From Ectothiorhodospira shaposhnikovii (GTDB lineage: Bacteria; Pseudomonadota; Gammaproteobacteria; Ectothiorhodospirales; Ectothiorhodospiraceae), in the NCBI RefSeq assembly GCF_022227765.1, contig NZ_JAJMLZ010000013.1, forward strand, positions 1-58,847: a DNA stretch of 58,847 bases, given 5' to 3'. The notes under the pieces were generated by a model. It saw nothing but the letters and a program-made list of their open reading frames with translations. It had not been told where the DNA came from and ran no database searches. The position numbers were made by a program, and so were the translations under genes. Positions 6,874 to 16,308 of this stretch are shown here, piece by piece (within the stretch, counting starts at the first letter, position 1; each line of letters opens with the position of its first letter).

Positions 6874-7723
6874 ATGGCAGGGGCTGATCGCCCTGGTATT
6901 CCACCGAGGCCTCCTTGAGGATGGAGGCTTCCGTCGCCTGGTTCATCACGATGATGCTGATGCGCCGGTTGATGGGGTTTTCCGGGTTCTCTTTGTCAAA
7001 CAGCACCGTGGAACCCAGCCCGACCACACGGCCCACCTTGTTTTCTTCCATGCCCCCCGCCAGCATGGCCCGACGGGCTGCGTTGGCCCGGTCGGCGGAC
7101 AGTTCCCAGTTGCTGTAATTGGCCCGGATGAAGGGGCGAGCATCGGTGTGTCCGGTAATGCTGATCTTGTTGGGAACCTGATTGATGATGGCACCCAGTT
7201 CACGCAGGATGGCCGTGGAATAGTTCATGAGCTGGGAACTGCCCAGGTCGAACATGGGGCGATTTTCCCTGTCGACGATCTGGATACGCAAACCCTCCGG
7301 TGTGATGTCCAGCAGTAACTGATCCTTGAAGGGCTCCAGTGCCTGGCTCTGCTCCATGGCTTCTTCCAGCACTTCCTTGAGGTTTTCCAGTCGCTGGCGA
7401 TCCAGTTCCTGGGCCATTTCTTCGGCCCGTTCCATGTCGATGGCGCCCTCGAAATCGATAATGGAGGGGGAGGCACCATCACCTTCGGTCGGATGGGGCG
7501 GGGTGGGACTGATCCCCATGGCGGCGGAGGGATCCTGAAAATATTGGGAGATCGCTGCCTTCTGCACATCATCCGTGACCGATAGAATCCACAAAAGCAG
7601 AAAGAAGGCCATCATGGCGATGGCGAAATCCGCGAATGCAATCTTCCAGGCACCACCATGGTGGCCGCCTTTCTTGATGATCCGCTTGATGACGATCGGC
7701 TGTTTTTTCTCCTCCATCGCCAA
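6863..7723 (-). CDS. motB: Flagellar stator protein MotB
   Basis: A 286-residue stator subunit. Residues 27-49 form the single membrane helix (AFADFAIAMMAFFLLLW) carrying D32, the proton- or sodium-binding aspartate. Residues about 140-265 are the OmpA-like peptidoglycan-binding domain, with GHTDARPF at 191-198 and NRRISIIV near the end. With MotA it forms the ion-driven stator anchored to the cell wall. Start: a TTG at 7723 has AAGGAG eight bases upstream and is preferred; the ATG two codons later (7717) is the alternative. It is five bases after the motA stop, in the usual motA-motB order, and converges with csoSCA. Confidence 0.92.
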   Translation of the reverse strand: MAMEEKKQPIVIKRIIKKGGHHGGAWKIAFADFAIAMMAFFLLLWILSVTDDVQKAAISQYFQDPSAAMGISPTPPHPTEGDGASPSIIDFEGAIDMERAEEMAQELDRQRLENLKEVLEEAMEQSQALEPFKDQLLLDITPEGLRIQIVDRENRPMFDLGSSQLMNYSTAILRELGAIINQVPNKISITGHTDARPFIRANYSNWELSADRANAARRAMLAGGMEENKVGRVVGLGSTVLFDKENPENPINRRISIIVMNQATEASILKEASVEYQGDQPLPFTP

Positions 7724-7728
7724 GGCTG

Positions 7729-8586
7729 CTACTCCTTGTTGCCGCGCAGATGCTGTTCCAGCTCAATGAAGCTGGGGCGCATGTTGGAAGTCATCGCTTT
7801 GCGCCCGAACTCAACAGCCACCTGTGGACTGTAACCCTGGACATTGGCGAGGATGCAGGCCTTGAGGACCGCCAGATACTTGCTTTCTTCGTCGGCACGG
7901 CGTTCAAGGGCATTGCTCAATGGACCCACGAAACCGTAGGCCAGGAGGATACCGGTAAAAGTACCCACCAGCGCCGCGGCCACCAGGCCGCCGATCTTAT
8001 CGATGGGACCATCCAGGGCACTCATGGTATTTACGATGCCCAGCACCGCCGCGACGATACCGAAGGCGGGCAGGCCATCGGCCACCCGGCTCACTGCATG
8101 GGCGGGTTCTGCCGCCTCGTGGTGGTGGGTTTCGATATCGATGTCCATGAGGTTGTCCAGCTCGAAGGAGTTCATGCTGCCGCTGACCACCAGGCGCATG
8201 TAATCCGAGATGAATTCCACAGCGTGGTGATTTTTCAGTACCCGCGGATATTTTTCGAACAGTGGGCTGTTTTCAGGTTCTTCAATATCTCCCTCGATAC
8301 CCATCAGCCCTTCCTTGCGCGCCTTGGTGAAGAGGTCATACATCAGGCCCAGCAGTTCCATGTAATCGTCTTTTTTGTAGACTGGGCCGGCCATCATCTT
8401 GGGAATGAGGGTGATGACCTTGAGGATGGTCTTCATCGGGTTGGCGATCACGAAAGCTCCCAGCGCCGCCCCGAGGATGATGATGAACTCATAGGGCTGC
8501 CAGATCAGGATGAGCTGTCCGCCATGGAGGGCCCATCCGCCCAATACGGCCACGGTAACGATGATTGAGCCTAAGATCAGATTCAC
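7729..8586 (-). CDS. motA: Flagellar stator protein MotA
   Basis: A 285-residue membrane protein with four helices. It has the MotA features: MNLILGSIIVTVAVLGGW at the start, cytoplasmic loop around LYDLFTKARKEGL, and the two C-terminal helices DGLPAFGIVAAVLGIVNTM and LVGTFTGILLAYGFVGPL that line the ion path. It starts with GTG at 8586, preceded by GGAGG. It couples ion flow to torque on FliG together with MotB, whose gene follows at once. The other flagellar genes are not in the window. Whether H+ or Na+ drives this motor cannot be told; a haloalkaliphile might use Na+. Confidence 0.93.
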   Translation of the reverse strand: MNLILGSIIVTVAVLGGWALHGGQLILIWQPYEFIIILGAALGAFVIANPMKTILKVITLIPKMMAGPVYKKDDYMELLGLMYDLFTKARKEGLMGIEGDIEEPENSPLFEKYPRVLKNHHAVEFISDYMRLVVSGSMNSFELDNLMDIDIETHHHEAAEPAHAVSRVADGLPAFGIVAAVLGIVNTMSALDGPIDKIGGLVAAALVGTFTGILLAYGFVGPLSNALERRADEESKYLAVLKACILANVQGYSPQVAVEFGRKAMTSNMRPSFIELEQHLRGNKE

Positions 8587-8701
8587 GGGCCGTATTCCTC
8601 CGGGTGCCTGGCTGGGGCATTGGGCTGGCTAGGATGTGAGAATGCGAGCCATAATAACCGAATCTATCCGTGTGAAGCACTGCTCAATCTGAAGAGGCGA
8701 A

Positions 8702-10180
8702 ATGATGGGCAAGAACGTACTGGATGAGTGGGTCAGTGCTTTCGGCGCACGGGGCCTGCCACTGTTGCCGGGAACTCGTGAGTTGCTGGCGAATCTGGAC
8801 TCGGATGAGTGTTCCAGCATGCGTCTGGTGGCCCGTCTGATCCAACGGGATCCTGGATTGGCGCTCAATGTCGTTCGCATGGCCAATGCGGTGCCCCATC
8901 GGCATTTCCGTACCGAAGTGGTGTCCCTGGACGAAGCCGTCATGATGATCGGCATTCAGGGCATTTTGCGCTGCCTGGAGCAGGTCGTGCCCCTGGATCA
9001 GCTGCTGGAAGATCCCGAGGCACGGACCCGCTATGCCCAGGTGGCCGCGCGTTCCGCCTATTCCGCCTTGTTGACGGAGGTCTGGGGTGACATCCGTCAC
9101 GACATGGTTCCCGGCGAGGTTTCCCTGGCCGGCCTGTTTTACAACCTGGGCGAGCTGCTTCTGGCCGCCCATGAGGAACGCCGGATCCATCGCTACCTCA
9201 CCCTGATGAGCGATGGTTCCGTCCTTCCCCATGAGGCCGAATATGTGGCACTGGATCTGAACCTGCGTGCCGTCGGCCACCGACTGGCCGAGCACTGGCA
9301 GCTACCGGACATGGTGCGACATTGCATGTGCCCTTCCAATGCCCGCCATCTTCGCACTCTGGGCGTCATGCTTGCGGCCAAGTTGACCCGCGAGGCCATG
9401 CGGGGTTGGTGCACGGCGGGTCTGGCCAGGGATCTGCGGCTGGCAGCGGATTATCTGGAACTGGAGCCGGCGGCAGTGGTGGCCCAGCTGAATCGCGTGT
9501 CCGAAGAATTCAATCTGCAGGTGGATCTTTACGGCGTGGCGCCCGTTGCGGAACTGAAGATCGAGGATATCGACGCACGGGTTCAGGAAGGCGGGATATC
9601 ACCCGCGCCGGCCTTCTGCCTGGCGCCTCGTTTCAATCAGCTTGTCCAGGCGGAAGCGCGCCTGCAAGCTGCCGATCTTATTGATGAGAATGAGGTGCTC
9701 TCGGTGTTGCTGACCGGGTTGCACCATGGTCTTGGACTGAACAGAGTGCTCTTCGCGCGTCTGGATGAGGAGAGTGGGCGGCTGGTGCCGGTCTGTATGG
9801 AGGGCACCGACTATGAACCCGACTTCAACCGCATGACCATTGACGTCGGTGGACGGCATCTACTGGCGGTGCTGATGAAACGGCCCACCTCGTTCTGGCT
9901 CAACCCGGGCAACGTGGACGGGATGTGGTCGCAGGTGCCGGAGCCGCTCAGGGAAGCCATTGGTGTCAGGGAATTTTTCGTGCATTCCCTGTTTGTCGGG
10001 GAACGTCCGATGGGGATGGTTTATGCCGACCGACGTTCCCAGGCCTGTGCCCTGGACAAGCAGGCACAGACCGGATTCAATCGCCTGGTGGGGCTGGCGC
10101 AGGCCGAGTTGCTGCGGCTGGAACAGGCAGCCGGCGCCAGGCCACGTCCCCGGATCGAGCCGATCAGGACACTGCGTTGA
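8702..10180 (+). CDS. HDOD domain protein with C-terminal GAF-like domain
   Basis: A 492-residue cytoplasmic protein. Residues about 15-215 are an HDOD domain, with the opening LPLLPGTRELLANL, the IQRDPGLALNVVRMAN block and SLDEAVMMIGIQGIL. HDOD domains are HD-like helical modules without the catalytic metal ligands, common in signalling regulators. Residues about 320-470 look like a GAF domain (LLTGLHHGLGLNRVLFARLD and GERPMGMVYADRR). The start has GAGG just upstream. It is divergent from motAB with a 115 bp gap and ends one base before the ispG stop. A role in motility or second-messenger control is only suggested by the neighbours. Confidence 0.75.
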   Translation: MMGKNVLDEWVSAFGARGLPLLPGTRELLANLDSDECSSMRLVARLIQRDPGLALNVVRMANAVPHRHFRTEVVSLDEAVMMIGIQGILRCLEQVVPLDQLLEDPEARTRYAQVAARSAYSALLTEVWGDIRHDMVPGEVSLAGLFYNLGELLLAAHEERRIHRYLTLMSDGSVLPHEAEYVALDLNLRAVGHRLAEHWQLPDMVRHCMCPSNARHLRTLGVMLAAKLTREAMRGWCTAGLARDLRLAADYLELEPAAVVAQLNRVSEEFNLQVDLYGVAPVAELKIEDIDARVQEGGISPAPAFCLAPRFNQLVQAEARLQAADLIDENEVLSVLLTGLHHGLGLNRVLFARLDEESGRLVPVCMEGTDYEPDFNRMTIDVGGRHLLAVLMKRPTSFWLNPGNVDGMWSQVPEPLREAIGVREFFVHSLFVGERPMGMVYADRRSQACALDKQAQTGFNRLVGLAQAELLRLEQAAGARPRPRIEPIRTLR

Positions 10181-11413
10181 TCAGCCCTTGCCGTAGCGGC
10201 GTTCGATGTACTGTTCCACCAGTTGCTGGAATTCCTCGGCGATGTGGTCGCCCTTGAGTGTGACGGTCTTTTCCCCATCCTCGTAGACCGGGGCCACCGG
10301 CATCTCGCCGGTGCCCGGCAGGCTGATGCCGATGTTGGCATGCTTGCTTTCGCCGGGGCCGTTGACCACACAACCCATCACCGCCACGGTCATCTCCTCG
10401 ACACCCGGATAGCGTTTGCGCCACTCGGGCATGTTGTGGCGGATGTGGTTCTGGATATCCTGGGCCAGATGCTGGAAATAATCGCTGGAGGTGCGACCGC
10501 AGCCAGGGCAGGCCACCACCGCCGGACTGAACCGGCGTAGTTCCAGACTCTGCAGGATCTCCTGGGCCACAATCACTTCCTTGACCCGGTCTGCACCCGG
10601 CTCCGGCGTGAGGGAGACGCGGATGGTATCCCCGATGCCCTGCTGCAGCAGCACCGCCAGGGCGGCGGTGGAGGCCACGATGCCCTTCACGCCCATGCCC
10701 GCCTCGGTCAGCCCCAGGTGCAGGGGGTAGTCGCAGCGGGCGGCCAGTTCCGTGTAGACGCGGATCAGCGGCTGCACCCCGCTGACCTTGCAGGACAGCA
10801 GGATGCGGTCGTGGGGCAGGCCGATCTCCTCGGCGCGCCGGGCGCTACTCAGGGCGGATTCGATCAGCGCCTCGCGGTTGATGTCCTGGATGTCCAGGGG
10901 CTGATCCCGGCGGGCGTTCTCGTCCATCATGCGGGCCAGCAGTTCCTGATCCAGGCTGCCCCAGTTGACGCCGATGCGCACTGGCTTGTCGTAGCGGCAG
11001 GCCATCTCGATCATCTGGGCGAACTGAGTGTCGCGCCGGGCGCCCCGGCCCACATTGCCCGGGTTGATGCGCAGCTTGGCCAGGGCTTCGGCGCAGGCCG
11101 GATACTTGCTGAGCAGGCGATGCCCGTTGAAATGAAAATCCCCCACCAGAGGTACATTCAGGCCCATGGCATCGAGGCCTTCGCGGATGCGGGGGACGGC
11201 AGCGGCGGCTTCTTCGGTATTGACCGTGATGCGCACCACTTCCGACCCGCCCCGGGCCAGGTCGGCCACCTGGCGTGTGGTGCTTTCCACGTCGGCGGTA
11301 TCGGTGTTGGTCATGGACTGCACCACCACCGGGGCATCACCGCCGACCACCACATGGCCGACGCGGACGGGGACGGTGACATGGCGACGATAACCTGGGA
11401 TATTGGAAGTCAT
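10181..11413 (-). CDS. ispG: 4-hydroxy-3-methylbut-2-en-1-yl diphosphate synthase
   Basis: A 410-residue enzyme of the non-mevalonate isoprenoid pathway. It reductively converts MEcPP to HMBPP using a [4Fe-4S] cluster and flavodoxin or ferredoxin. The N-terminal TIM barrel opens with [20 protein letters not shown]; the C-terminal domain has the cluster cysteines C302 and C305 ([12 protein letters not shown]) and C348 ([10 protein letters not shown]). The length is close to the bacterial norm. It stands alone here, whereas ispD and ispF lie at 42354-43632 in the same window. In a phototroph it feeds carotenoid and bacteriochlorophyll-phytol synthesis; the flavodoxin at 34962 or FdxA at 43647 could be its electron donor (inference). 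Confidence 0.96.
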   Translation of the reverse strand: MTSNIPGYRRHVTVPVRVGHVVVGGDAPVVVQSMTNTDTADVESTTRQVADLARGGSEVVRITVNTEEAAAAVPRIREGLDAMGLNVPLVGDFHFNGHRLLSKYPACAEALAKLRINPGNVGRGARRDTQFAQMIEMACRYDKPVRIGVNWGSLDQELLARMMDENARRDQPLDIQDINREALIESALSSARRAEEIGLPHDRILLSCKVSGVQPLIRVYTELAARCDYPLHLGLTEAGMGVKGIVASTAALAVLLQQGIGDTIRVSLTPEPGADRVKEVIVAQEILQSLELRRFSPAVVACPGCGRTSSDYFQHLAQDIQNHIRHNMPEWRKRYPGVEEMTVAVMGCVVNGPGESKHANIGISLPGTGEMPVAPVYEDGEKTVTLKGDHIAEEFQQLVEQYIERRYGKG

Positions 11414-11497
11414 CAGTTTGCGCCTTCAAGCGTCTGGATCGTGAGAGTGCGCCATCTTATCAGGATTTGGGTGGAGGGTGGTCCCGCGCCCGCCAGG

Positions 11498-11526
11498 TTG
11501 ACGGTTCTTGCCGCTCACCCCATAAT
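11498..11526 (+). promoter_or_regulatory. Sigma-70 promoter of the 4.5S RNA gene
   Basis: TTGACG (11498-11503), a 17-base spacer and CATAAT (11521-11526), each one mismatch from consensus, lie just before the SRP RNA. The likely start is about 11533. Confidence 0.7.
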
Positions 11527-11547
11527 CCCCAGCCTTATCCGAGCAAT

Positions 11548-11663
11548 GGTGACCTGCACCGGTCCCCTCGCGACAATAAGCTGTGAACCCCGCCAGGCCC
11601 GGAAGGGAGCAACGGTAACAGTGGACTTGGGCGCCGGGGTGTGGCTGGTGTGGGTTGCCACCC
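11548..11663 (+). ncRNA. ffs: Signal recognition particle RNA, bacterial small type (4.5S)
   Basis: The apical hairpin of SRP RNA is clear: GCCAGGCCCGGAAGGGAGCA, containing the GGAA tetraloop and asymmetric loop bound by Ffh, followed by the conserved GGGTGT-type return strand. The outer strands GGTGACCTGCACC and GGTGTGGGTTGCCACC close the long hairpin with mismatches. The ends are estimated from this pairing, so they may be off by several bases. A good promoter lies upstream. The RNA acts with Ffh and FtsY in membrane-protein targeting. Confidence 0.92.
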
Positions 11664-11767
11664 CCCTTCAAGTAACGTATGCGTGCAGGTTTTCCGGCAG
11701 GGCTGGTCTTGTCGCCCCCGGGGCCGCTACCATGGCGCGATTCGAAGTGTCGTCCACGGAGTGCGCC

Positions 11768-12544
11768 ATGACTCAGCCACGTTTCATTCTTCTTGCCGCC
11801 CTTGCCTTGATCTGCCTGGGGTGGTTTGCCCAGGCGGGTGCCGCCGAACTCCAGATCCGCGATCTTGAAGTCGGCGACGGTCCACGGGCCGATCGTCACC
11901 ATGCCTTGCAGGTGCATTACACCGGCTGGCTGGAAGACGGTACCCGCTTTGATTCCAGCCATGAACGGGGCGAGCCTCTGAGCCTGATCCTGGGGCAGGG
12001 GCAGGTCATCCCCGGCTGGGAGATGGGTCTTGTGGGCATGCAGGCCGGCGGCAAGCGGGAACTGATCATCCCGCCTCAACTGGCCTACGGTGAGCGCGGC
12101 GCCGGTCGGGTGATCCCACCCAATGCCACCCTGCGTTTCGAACTGGAACTGGTGGCGGTGGAGCCGCCGCCCTTTGCCAACGTGAGCAATGACGAACTGG
12201 CCGAACTGATTGCCGCCGGGGTCAAGGTCATCGACATCCGGCGTCCGGAGGAATGGCGCGAAACCGGGGTGGTGGAAGGCAGCTACCTGATCACCGCCTT
12301 TGACGCCAATGGCCGCTTCGTGCGCAGTTTCCCCCGACATCTGACCCGGGTGGTGGAGCGGGATGAGCCCTTCGTGCTCATCTGCCGGGTGGGTAACCGC
12401 ACCGGGGTGTTGGCCCGGTTCATGGTGGAAGAGGCGGCTTACACCCGGGTGATGAATGTGACCGACGGCATCCTGGGCTGGTTGGGGGAGGGGCGCACTG
12501 TCAGCAGCGACTGCCCCAGCCTGCAGTCCGGTCAGCGTTGCTGA
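11768..12544 (+). CDS. FKBP-type peptidyl-prolyl isomerase fused to a rhodanese-like domain
   Basis: A 258-residue exported protein. Residues 1-26 are a signal peptide ending AGAA. Residues about 45-131 are an FKBP domain (VHYTGWLEDGTRFDSS, GQVIPGWEMGL, PPQLAYGERGAG), with the aromatic pocket residues present. Residues about 140-242 are a rhodanese-like domain (VKVIDIRRPEEW) whose active loop is C206-RVGNRT, so the sulfur-accepting cysteine is retained. The ATG at 11768 has GGAG upstream and gives a clean signal peptide. It would act in the periplasm, as a folding catalyst that may also handle sulfane sulfur or redox. The fusion is uncommon. It is followed 21 bp later by purU, perhaps co-transcribed. 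Confidence 0.85.
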   Translation: MTQPRFILLAALALICLGWFAQAGAAELQIRDLEVGDGPRADRHHALQVHYTGWLEDGTRFDSSHERGEPLSLILGQGQVIPGWEMGLVGMQAGGKRELIIPPQLAYGERGAGRVIPPNATLRFELELVAVEPPPFANVSNDELAELIAAGVKVIDIRRPEEWRETGVVEGSYLITAFDANGRFVRSFPRHLTRVVERDEPFVLICRVGNRTGVLARFMVEEAAYTRVMNVTDGILGWLGEGRTVSSDCPSLQSGQRC

Positions 12545-12565
12545 GCGCGGAAGGGATCCCGGTTC

Positions 12566-13423
<858 letters not shown>

Positions 13424-13439
13424 ACACCGGGCCGACAGC

Positions 13440-13469
13440 AAAAAAGCCACCGTTTCCGGTGGCTTTTTT
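13440..13469. terminator. Bidirectional terminator between purU and tRNA-Ser
   Basis: AAAAAAGCCACCG, a tttc loop and CGGTGGCTTTTTT form a stem with an A-run on one side and T-run on the other, so it serves purU (plus) and tRNA-Ser (minus). Confidence 0.9.
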
Positions 13470-13480
13470 GTACTTTTGTA

Positions 13481-13571
13481 TGGCGGAGAGGGAGGGATTC
13501 GAACCCTCGATACGGGGTTACCGTATACACACTTTCCAGGCGTGCGCCTTCGACCGCTCGGCCACCTCTCC
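13481..13571 (-). tRNA. tRNA-Ser (anticodon GGA)
   Basis: The minus strand gives a 91-base class II tRNA with encoded CCA. The acceptor GGAGAGG pairs with CCTCTCC, discriminator G. The anticodon stem encloses CTGGAAA (anticodon GGA, UCC/UCU codons), followed by a long variable arm (TACGG...CCGTA) and a TTCGAATCC T loop, all serine tRNA features. Confidence 0.95.
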
Positions 13572-13689
13572 GCTGATTGTTTCGCCGCGCAGTGGCAGCG
13601 ATTGATCCGGTGGGCCTGGCCCGTCCCGATCAAGGTGCCGAAAGATACCTGAATCTTTCTGGTTTGGCAAATCCCTTTGCCGATTTTTT

Positions 13690-14034
13690 CTAGCCATCCT
13701 TGCGCGGAGGGGTCCCACCCTGGGGCAGGTAGCTGGCGGGGAAGGCGGTGACGTTGGCGCCCAGCTCGCTGATCTTGGCCACACCTTCCTTTTCCACCTC
13801 GTCGATGCGGATGATGGCATGCATCGGGATCAGGCTGCGGGTGACGGATGCAAACTCGGTCTTGAGCTTCTCCTCGCCCGGGTCCACCACGATGGCGCTG
13901 CGCTCGCCGAAGATCAACTCTTCCACCACCACGAAACCATACATCTCACTCTGGTACACCTGGCGGGCGAAGACCTCGTACACCTTGCCCTGATTGATGA
14001 AACAGACTCGATAGATATGCTTGGAACTGGCCAT
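13690..14034 (-). CDS. DUF1820 family protein
   Basis: A 114-residue soluble protein beginning ASSKHIYRVCFINQGKVYEV, with the later block YGFVVVEELIFGERSAIVVD and SLIPMHAIIRIDEVEKEG. These match DUF1820, a small conserved family in gammaproteobacteria and some betaproteobacteria with no assigned function. The length is normal and there is no signal peptide or membrane segment. It is followed by the tRNA-Ser gene on the same strand and preceded by the symporter module. I know of no experimental role. Confidence 0.85.
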   Translation of the reverse strand: MASSKHIYRVCFINQGKVYEVFARQVYQSEMYGFVVVEELIFGERSAIVVDPGEEKLKTEFASVTRSLIPMHAIIRIDEVEKEGVAKISELGANVTAFPASYLPQGGTPPRKDG

Positions 14035-14124
14035 GTCGCCTCTGCAAAGGGGATGACGGAATACCGCCGCCCCCGGATGGGGGCGGGCAGGGCATTCTAT
14101 CAGAGCGGACCGATGCGCCCGCGT

Positions 14125-14244
14125 CTACCACAGGGTCCCGTTGCGCCAGTCCCGGATCACCAACCCCAGCAGTACCAGGATGCACAGGGTCGTGATGACG
14201 GTGGAGGTGACGATCAGCACGGTCAGGAATTCAACGGATGCCAT
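14125..14244 (-). CDS. 39-residue single-pass membrane protein downstream of the symporter
   Basis: A short minus-strand gene: ATG at 14244 with GGGAG eight bases upstream, stop TAG at 14125-14127. The product has a short polar start, one hydrophobic helix (about residues 6-29, FLTVLIVTSTVITTLCILVL) and a positively charged end (RDWRNGTLW). It lies 15 bp after the symporter stop on the same strand. Several sodium/solute symporters are known to have tiny single-helix partners encoded beside them, so it may be an accessory subunit. That is inference from size and position; I do not recognise a specific family. Confidence 0.6.
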   Translation of the reverse strand: MASVEFLTVLIVTSTVITTLCILVLLGLVIRDWRNGTLW

Positions 14245-14259
14245 GGCATGCTCCCGGGT

Positions 14260-15696
14260 TCAATGTCTGGGCGGCGGTTCCTTGAGGGTTTCCCAGTCAA
14301 AGGACTGGGGCCACAGCCAGGTGGTCAGCAGCACGATCACCATGGACACGGCCGCACCCACCAGGGCACCCACGTAGAAACCGATCAGGAAATAGGCGCT
14401 GATCCCCGCCAGGCTACCCAGTACCATGGCCAGGGAAGCACCGATGCGGTTGGTCCGACGCCAGTACAGCCCGGCGGCGATGGGCCAGATTGTGCTGGCC
14501 ACGAAGGCTCCGGTGAAATGCAGCAGTTCCGCCAGGGTGGTGATGCGCGGCAGGCAGAGCAGCCAGGCAATGACCCCCAGCAGCAGAATGGTGACCTTGG
14601 TGGCGGTACGCAGATGGGCCGCCGTGGCCTGGGGGCGCAGGTGCCGGTAGTAGATGTCCCGCACCACCAGCATGGCCGTGGCCGCCAGCAGGGAGTCCAG
14701 GCTGGAGGCCAGGGCGGCGAACACCATCACCAGCACGATGATGGCCCCCGCCAGCCCCAGCAGTTCCGAGGCGACGATGGGACCCACCATGTCGGCGGCG
14801 GGAATGTTCACCCCCAGTGCCGGTGCGGCCAGGGCGATGAAACCGGCGACGATGGGGATTGGCGCCCAGAAGATGCCTGCCAGCAGGTAGGCCCACATGC
14901 CCACCCCCTCGCGGAAGGAATAGGCCCGGGTCCACCACACGTTGGAATGGAAGATCTCCCCCATGCCGAACAGCAGGTTGTTGAACAGGAACATGATCGC
15001 CGCCGGCATCAGCAGGGTGAGCAGTTCCGGTCGTTCCAGCCGCAGACTGAGGTGAATCTCGTCAAAGCCGATGCGACCGATCACCAGCCAGGCGATGGCC
15101 ACCAGGCCGACCAGGATCAGGATCGACTGGATGAAGTCGGTGCCGATGACGGCGCGAAAGCCGCCGATCAGGGTGTAGGCCACGCAGGCCGCCAGGATCA
15201 CCGTCATGCCCTGCCAGTAGGGGATGCCGGAGAGGGCATGGGTGAGCACGCCGCCGGCCATGCCCAGGCTCACCAGCCAGCCGAAGCTGTAGAAGATGGA
15301 AATGGCCAGGAAGATCCGCCAAGCGAGATGGCCGTAGCGCAGACGGACGAAGTCGCCGCTGGTATAGCCGTGGGGCATGAGCAGCCGAATGCGCTTGGCC
15401 AGCGGGGCGAACAGCAGCAGACCCACGGAACCCAGGGCATAGCCGATCATGCCCCATAGACCGATCTGATAGGCCAGCTGCGGGGCCATCATGGTGGTGT
15501 TGCTGGTGACCCACGTGGCCATGGCGGTAGCGGTCCCCACCGCCAGTCCCACCTTGCGTCCGGCCAACACGAACTGATCCAGTTCCTTGTCCCGGCGACC
15601 GAAGTACCAGCCAAGACCCACGTACAGGGCGGTGAACAGGGCGATCAGCAGCCAGGCCAGCCCCGGTTCCAGAATGGCGGTTTCCTGAATGCTCAT
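14260..15696 (-). CDS. Sodium/solute symporter (SSS family)
   Basis: A 478-residue transporter with about thirteen helices. The N-terminus FFGRRDKELDQFVLAGRKVGL-like region, AMATWVTSNTTMMAPQLAYQIGLWGMIGYALG, and the central TLIGGFRAVIGTDFIQSILI block are typical of the sodium:solute symporter superfamily (PutP, PanF and relatives). The substrate cannot be named from sequence. In a halophile, Na+-driven uptake of an organic acid or compatible solute is plausible. It overlaps the upstream gene by ATGA (15693-15696), so translation is probably coupled, and the 39-residue membrane protein follows. The three genes look like one transport module. Confidence 0.88.
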   Translation of the reverse strand: MSIQETAILEPGLAWLLIALFTALYVGLGWYFGRRDKELDQFVLAGRKVGLAVGTATAMATWVTSNTTMMAPQLAYQIGLWGMIGYALGSVGLLLFAPLAKRIRLLMPHGYTSGDFVRLRYGHLAWRIFLAISIFYSFGWLVSLGMAGGVLTHALSGIPYWQGMTVILAACVAYTLIGGFRAVIGTDFIQSILILVGLVAIAWLVIGRIGFDEIHLSLRLERPELLTLLMPAAIMFLFNNLLFGMGEIFHSNVWWTRAYSFREGVGMWAYLLAGIFWAPIPIVAGFIALAAPALGVNIPAADMVGPIVASELLGLAGAIIVLVMVFAALASSLDSLLAATAMLVVRDIYYRHLRPQATAAHLRTATKVTILLLGVIAWLLCLPRITTLAELLHFTGAFVASTIWPIAAGLYWRRTNRIGASLAMVLGSLAGISAYFLIGFYVGALVGAAVSMVIVLLTTWLWPQSFDWETLKEPPPRH

Positions 15697-16145
15697 CGGA
15701 TTCTCCTGCCGGTGACGATCAGGGCGATGGTGGCCAGGAAGACAACGGCGCCCACGCCAAAGAGGGTCAGGGCCTGATGGAGTGCGTGATGCCTGACCTC
15801 GACGGTCAGGGGCGGACTCCAGTCGGAACGGGAATCGTCGGCCAGGGTGGCCTGGACCCGATAGTGAAAGGTGCCGTCACCGCGGCCGCTGATCACGGTG
15901 GCCCGGTCGGCGCCTTCGTAGAGAACCCGTGCCTCCCGGAAGTCGGTGGCGCGGGATTCTTCCAGGCGGTAAATGGCGCCGTCGGCCCCTTCCAGGCCCC
16001 AGCGGAGCTGGTAATAACCGGCACGGGCGGTCTGGGTGGTGGCATCCAGCGTGGGCACGCCCTGGGCGAGGACGGACGTCGGCATCAGCAGGATGATGCT
16101 CAGTGCGAATGCCCACAGGGCATGGGGTGCATGACGATGTGGCAT
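15693..16145 (-). CDS. Exported fibronectin-III-like protein with C-terminal membrane anchor
   Basis: A 150-residue protein. The signal peptide ends near VLAQG. A domain of about 90 residues (YYQLRWGLEGADGAIYRLEES ... TFHYRVQATLADDSRSDWSPPLTVEV) has the strand pattern of fibronectin type III. One hydrophobic helix follows (LTLFGVGAVVFLATIALIV) and then GRRIR, so the fold faces the periplasm with a short cytoplasmic tail. The ATG at 16145 has GGAG upstream; an in-frame start at 16163 is less likely. The stop overlaps the symporter start by four bases. It may assist or regulate the symporter; no named family is recognised. Confidence 0.65.
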   Translation of the reverse strand: MPHRHAPHALWAFALSIILLMPTSVLAQGVPTLDATTQTARAGYYQLRWGLEGADGAIYRLEESRATDFREARVLYEGADRATVISGRGDGTFHYRVQATLADDSRSDWSPPLTVEVRHHALHQALTLFGVGAVVFLATIALIVTGRRIR

Positions 16146-16308
16146 GGCGGTCTCCGCTCGCAACGGGCTTTCTTCCTCGTTTTTTTACCCTAGACCCCCG
16201 GGAAACCCGGGTCAAGGCCGCTTCCGTGCCTTAAAACCCCCAAATTGTTTGCACCATCCACCTCCTGTGGCCTAATTTATGCGCCCCTGGACTCCCCTGG
16301 AATCACTC

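Noticed and set aside
10718..11767. The open frame upstream of and in phase with the FKBP-rhodanese gene
   Set aside because: This part overlaps ispG antisense and the 4.5S RNA; the signal peptide at 11768 marks the true start.
13819..15459. A 546-codon plus-strand frame across DUF1820, the 39-residue gene and the symporter
   Set aside because: It runs antisense to three supported genes and has low-complexity composition.
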